Origin: Chersky-806 sp038252255 | GTDB lineage: Bacteria > Actinomycetota > Acidimicrobiia > IMCC26256 > JAENVU01 | Length of the DNA: 64,000 bases | Direction: 5' to 3' | Assembly: GCA_038252255.1 (NCBI GenBank) | Contig: JBBSAM010000013.1 | Coordinates: 51,101 to 115,100 of the forward strand | Shown here: piece after piece, positions 62,467-64,000 of the stretch | Numbering within the stretch: the stretch's first letter is position 1 | Layout of the letters: each line of letters starts with the position of its first letter | The notes under the pieces: generated by a model | Databases searched by the model: none | What the model was told of the DNA's origin: nothing | Seen by the model: only the letters and a program-made list of their open reading frames with translations | Made by a program: the position numbers and the translations under genes

Positions 62467-62998
62467 CGCCGTGGCACGCCGCTTCCCGCGCCCGCTTCTG
62501 CGCCTCGGTCAATCCGTCGTCGCTGCCGGAGCAGTTCCACCCGCCCGACGTGGGCGGGGGCTGCGAGGCCGTGGTCGGTGGGGTCGACGGTGGAGTCGGC
62601 GGTGGAGTCGGCTGGGTGGTGGGAGGCGGCTCCTTGCCACCACCGTCGTTGCTACCGCTCTTCGCCGGTGCGGGTGGGCTCCCCCCGGACCCGTCACTGC
62701 CGGCGGGTGTCACCGACGCGGCCGGTGCGGCCACGAGCTGGGCCTCCCCGGCCGGGGCGGGCGAGGCGGCGGTGGGCGCGCCGCCCGCGGCGATTCCCGA
62801 TGGCTCGGCGGCCGCGGGCGTTGCGGCCGCGCCCGGCGGCACGGAGACGCCGCGGCTCTCGTCCACGAGCTGGACCGTCCCCGCGGTCGTCCGATCGGCG
62901 GAGGTCAGCGCGCCGGTCGTCGCGGCGACGGCGACGCCCCCGGTCAGGAGAGTGGCGGTGACGGCCGCGATGCTGGCCGCCCTGGCCCTGCGATTCAT
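62453..62998 (-). CDS. Exported Pro-rich protein with Cys-containing C-terminus
   Basis: The 181-residue protein has an N-terminal signal/anchor (ASIAAVTATLLTGGVAVAA), a region TVQLVDESRGVSVPPG, a long Pro/Thr/Gly-rich stretch and a distinct end (GGWNCSGSDDGLTEAQKRA, then EAACHGGGDD) with two Cys that could pair. ATG at 62998 is preferred to the upstream ATG at 63022. First gene of the set leading to the ferric-reductase-like protein. Function unknown. Confidence 0.6.
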   Translation of the reverse strand: MNRRARAASIAAVTATLLTGGVAVAATTGALTSADRTTAGTVQLVDESRGVSVPPGAAATPAAAEPSGIAAGGAPTAASPAPAGEAQLVAAPAASVTPAGSDGSGGSPPAPAKSGSNDGGGKEPPPTTQPTPPPTPPSTPPTTASQPPPTSGGWNCSGSDDGLTEAQKRAREAACHGGGDD

Positions 62999-63113
62999 GC
63001 GATCTCCTCGAGCAGGTCCCAACCACTGGGTCTATCGGCAGACGCGACACGATTTCCTCAGCCGTCGCTGGTAAAGGTTTGGGAAAGTCCGCGACGGGAG
63101 CGCGCCACGACGG

Positions 63114-63197
<84 letters not shown>

Positions 63198-63252
63198 CGG
63201 GTGCGCAGCGCAGCCTACGCGGACGCATCCAGCCTCGACCGCCTCCCGCGAG

Positions 63253-63795
63253 TCAGTCCTCGGCCAGCAGTTGGTACAGCTGCTTGCGCGCGTCCTTGAC
63301 GATCGCCGCGGCCCGTTCGGTCTGGGCCGGGTCTCCCGCAATCGAGATCTGCTTCGCTGCGAGGTGCAGCTGGTGCACGGCGTCGCGCAGCTCACTGCCG
63401 CGCCCACCGGTGCGCCCCGCGAGCTCCCACGGAGTGCCACCAGCCTCTTCGATGCGCCGGTTGACCTCGGCGTGGCCCGCTTCCGTGATCTCGTAGATCC
63501 GCTTGCCGTCGTGCTCGGCCGACTCCACGAGCCCCTCGTCCTCGAGCAGCTGCAACGTCGGGTACACCGAGCCCGGGCTCGGCCGCCACGCTCCCCCGGT
63601 CTTCTCCTCGAGGGTCTGCATCACGTCGTAGCCGTGGCCGGGTCCCTCGGCGAGCGCCGCCAGCAGCGCGGTGCGGATGTCGCCCCGGCGCATGCGCCGG
63701 CGTCCTTCCCACGGCGGACCGCCATGGCGCCGACGGTGACCCCCGCGCCCACCCCGCTCACCGGTTCCTCGTTCTCCCACTCGTCCTTCTCTCAT
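63253..63795 (-). CDS. PadR-family transcriptional regulator
   Basis: The 180-residue protein has a basic Gly/Arg-rich N-terminal lead (~35 residues), a winged helix (RTALLAALAEGPGHGYDVMQ, key GHGYD; SPGSVYPTLQLLEDEGLV, typical PadR wing) and a C-terminal helix pair for dimerisation (DAVHQLHLAAKQI). PadR proteins mostly repress nearby detoxification or transport genes. ATG 63795 is used; MRRGDIRTALL further in is an alternative. Targets would lie to the right, beyond the window. Confidence 0.88.
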   Translation of the reverse strand: MREGRVGERGTGERGGRGGHRRRHGGPPWEGRRRMRRGDIRTALLAALAEGPGHGYDVMQTLEEKTGGAWRPSPGSVYPTLQLLEDEGLVESAEHDGKRIYEITEAGHAEVNRRIEEAGGTPWELAGRTGGRGSELRDAVHQLHLAAKQISIAGDPAQTERAAAIVKDARKQLYQLLAED

Positions 63796-63827
63796 GCGCT
63801 CTCGTCTTCCTCGATCCGTTACGTGCG

Positions 63828-63841
63828 TATCATGATATATC
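63828..63841. promoter_or_regulatory. Overlapping palindromes upstream of the PadR gene
   Basis: TATCATGATA (63828-63837) and GATATATC (63834-63841) are perfect palindromes that overlap in an AT-rich patch 33-46 nt ahead of the PadR start. This is a plausible autoregulatory operator. Confidence 0.5.
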
Positions 63842-63879
63842 GCGATCAGTCGCTCCGCAACCCGACCCGGCCTCCACCA

Positions 63880-64000
63880 CCGTTTTGGCGGGGGTTGGTG
63901 AGCCCCGCGGGGGGGGAAAGCACCCGGAACCGGGGGGGGGGGGGGGCCCCCCGGGCCGGGCCCGCCGGGCCCCCCCCCCCACCCCACGGGCGGGCCGGGC
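63880..64000. other. G/C homopolymer-rich terminal segment, probable assembly artefact
   Basis: The last ~120 bases consist largely of runs of G or C (up to 14), ending in GGGCGGGCCGGGC. They lack coding signal and contrast with the normal sequence up to about 63880. Low-quality contig-end sequence is the simplest reading. Confidence 0.6.

Overview
The window is GC-rich bacterial DNA with dense, mostly overlapping genes, GTG and TTG starts and several apparently leaderless messages. The uvrC-rapZ-yvcK-gap-pgk-tpi-secG order, a mycothiol-dependent (MDMPI-like) enzyme, an ANTAR response regulator, a four-domain S1 protein and a Pol I with a Tyr in the O-helix point to Actinomycetota. A deep-branching class such as Acidimicrobiia is my inference and was not tested.

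Region 1 (1-10.1 kb) is accessory. After the tail of an amide/branched-chain substrate-binding protein and an MDMPI-like gene come three modules: methyltransferase/TetR/ATP-grasp; ribbon-helix-helix protein/AbiEi/AbiEii; acidic orphan/SauUSI-like PLD-helicase-DUF3427 restriction enzyme. Each module is transcribed outwards from its centre. The left border of each carries a direct copy of the same 31-nt hairpin-forming repeat, and all three copies lie between convergent genes. The last module ends at tRNA-Leu(GAG), whose 3' end shares 10-11 nt with the repeat. This cassette-like layout is the best candidate for something undescribed.

Region 2 (10.1-23.4 kb, all minus strand) holds an oppABCDF-type peptide transporter, secG, the glycolytic genes tpiA-pgk-gap, and yvcK-rapZ-uvrC. 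whiA, which normally lies between yvcK and gap in actinobacteria, is absent.

Region 3 (23.5-36.9 kb) has nadA, an exopolysaccharide cluster (three glycosyltransferases, a flippase, a priming sugar-phosphate transferase, a methyltransferase), uvrA, uvrB and coaE. Region 4 (37-49.9 kb) has a NarL-type two-component system, rpsA, polA, an OatA-like acyltransferase, an ANTAR regulator with a coiled-coil partner, and an acyl-CoA dehydrogenase.

Region 5 (49.9-63 kb) is devoted to the cell surface: a lipoprotein that is a free-standing FtsX extracellular-domain homologue, an SGNH hydrolase, a GH10 protein with an altered active site, a LuxR-type HTH-only regulator, a GH16 glucanase, two tandem paralogous propeller-LamG proteins with matching upstream motifs, an NlpC/P60 endopeptidase, and a three-gene set with a ferric-reductase-like membrane protein. 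tRNA-Leu(CAA) and a PadR regulator follow. The last ~120 bases are G/C homopolymers that look like a contig-end artefact.
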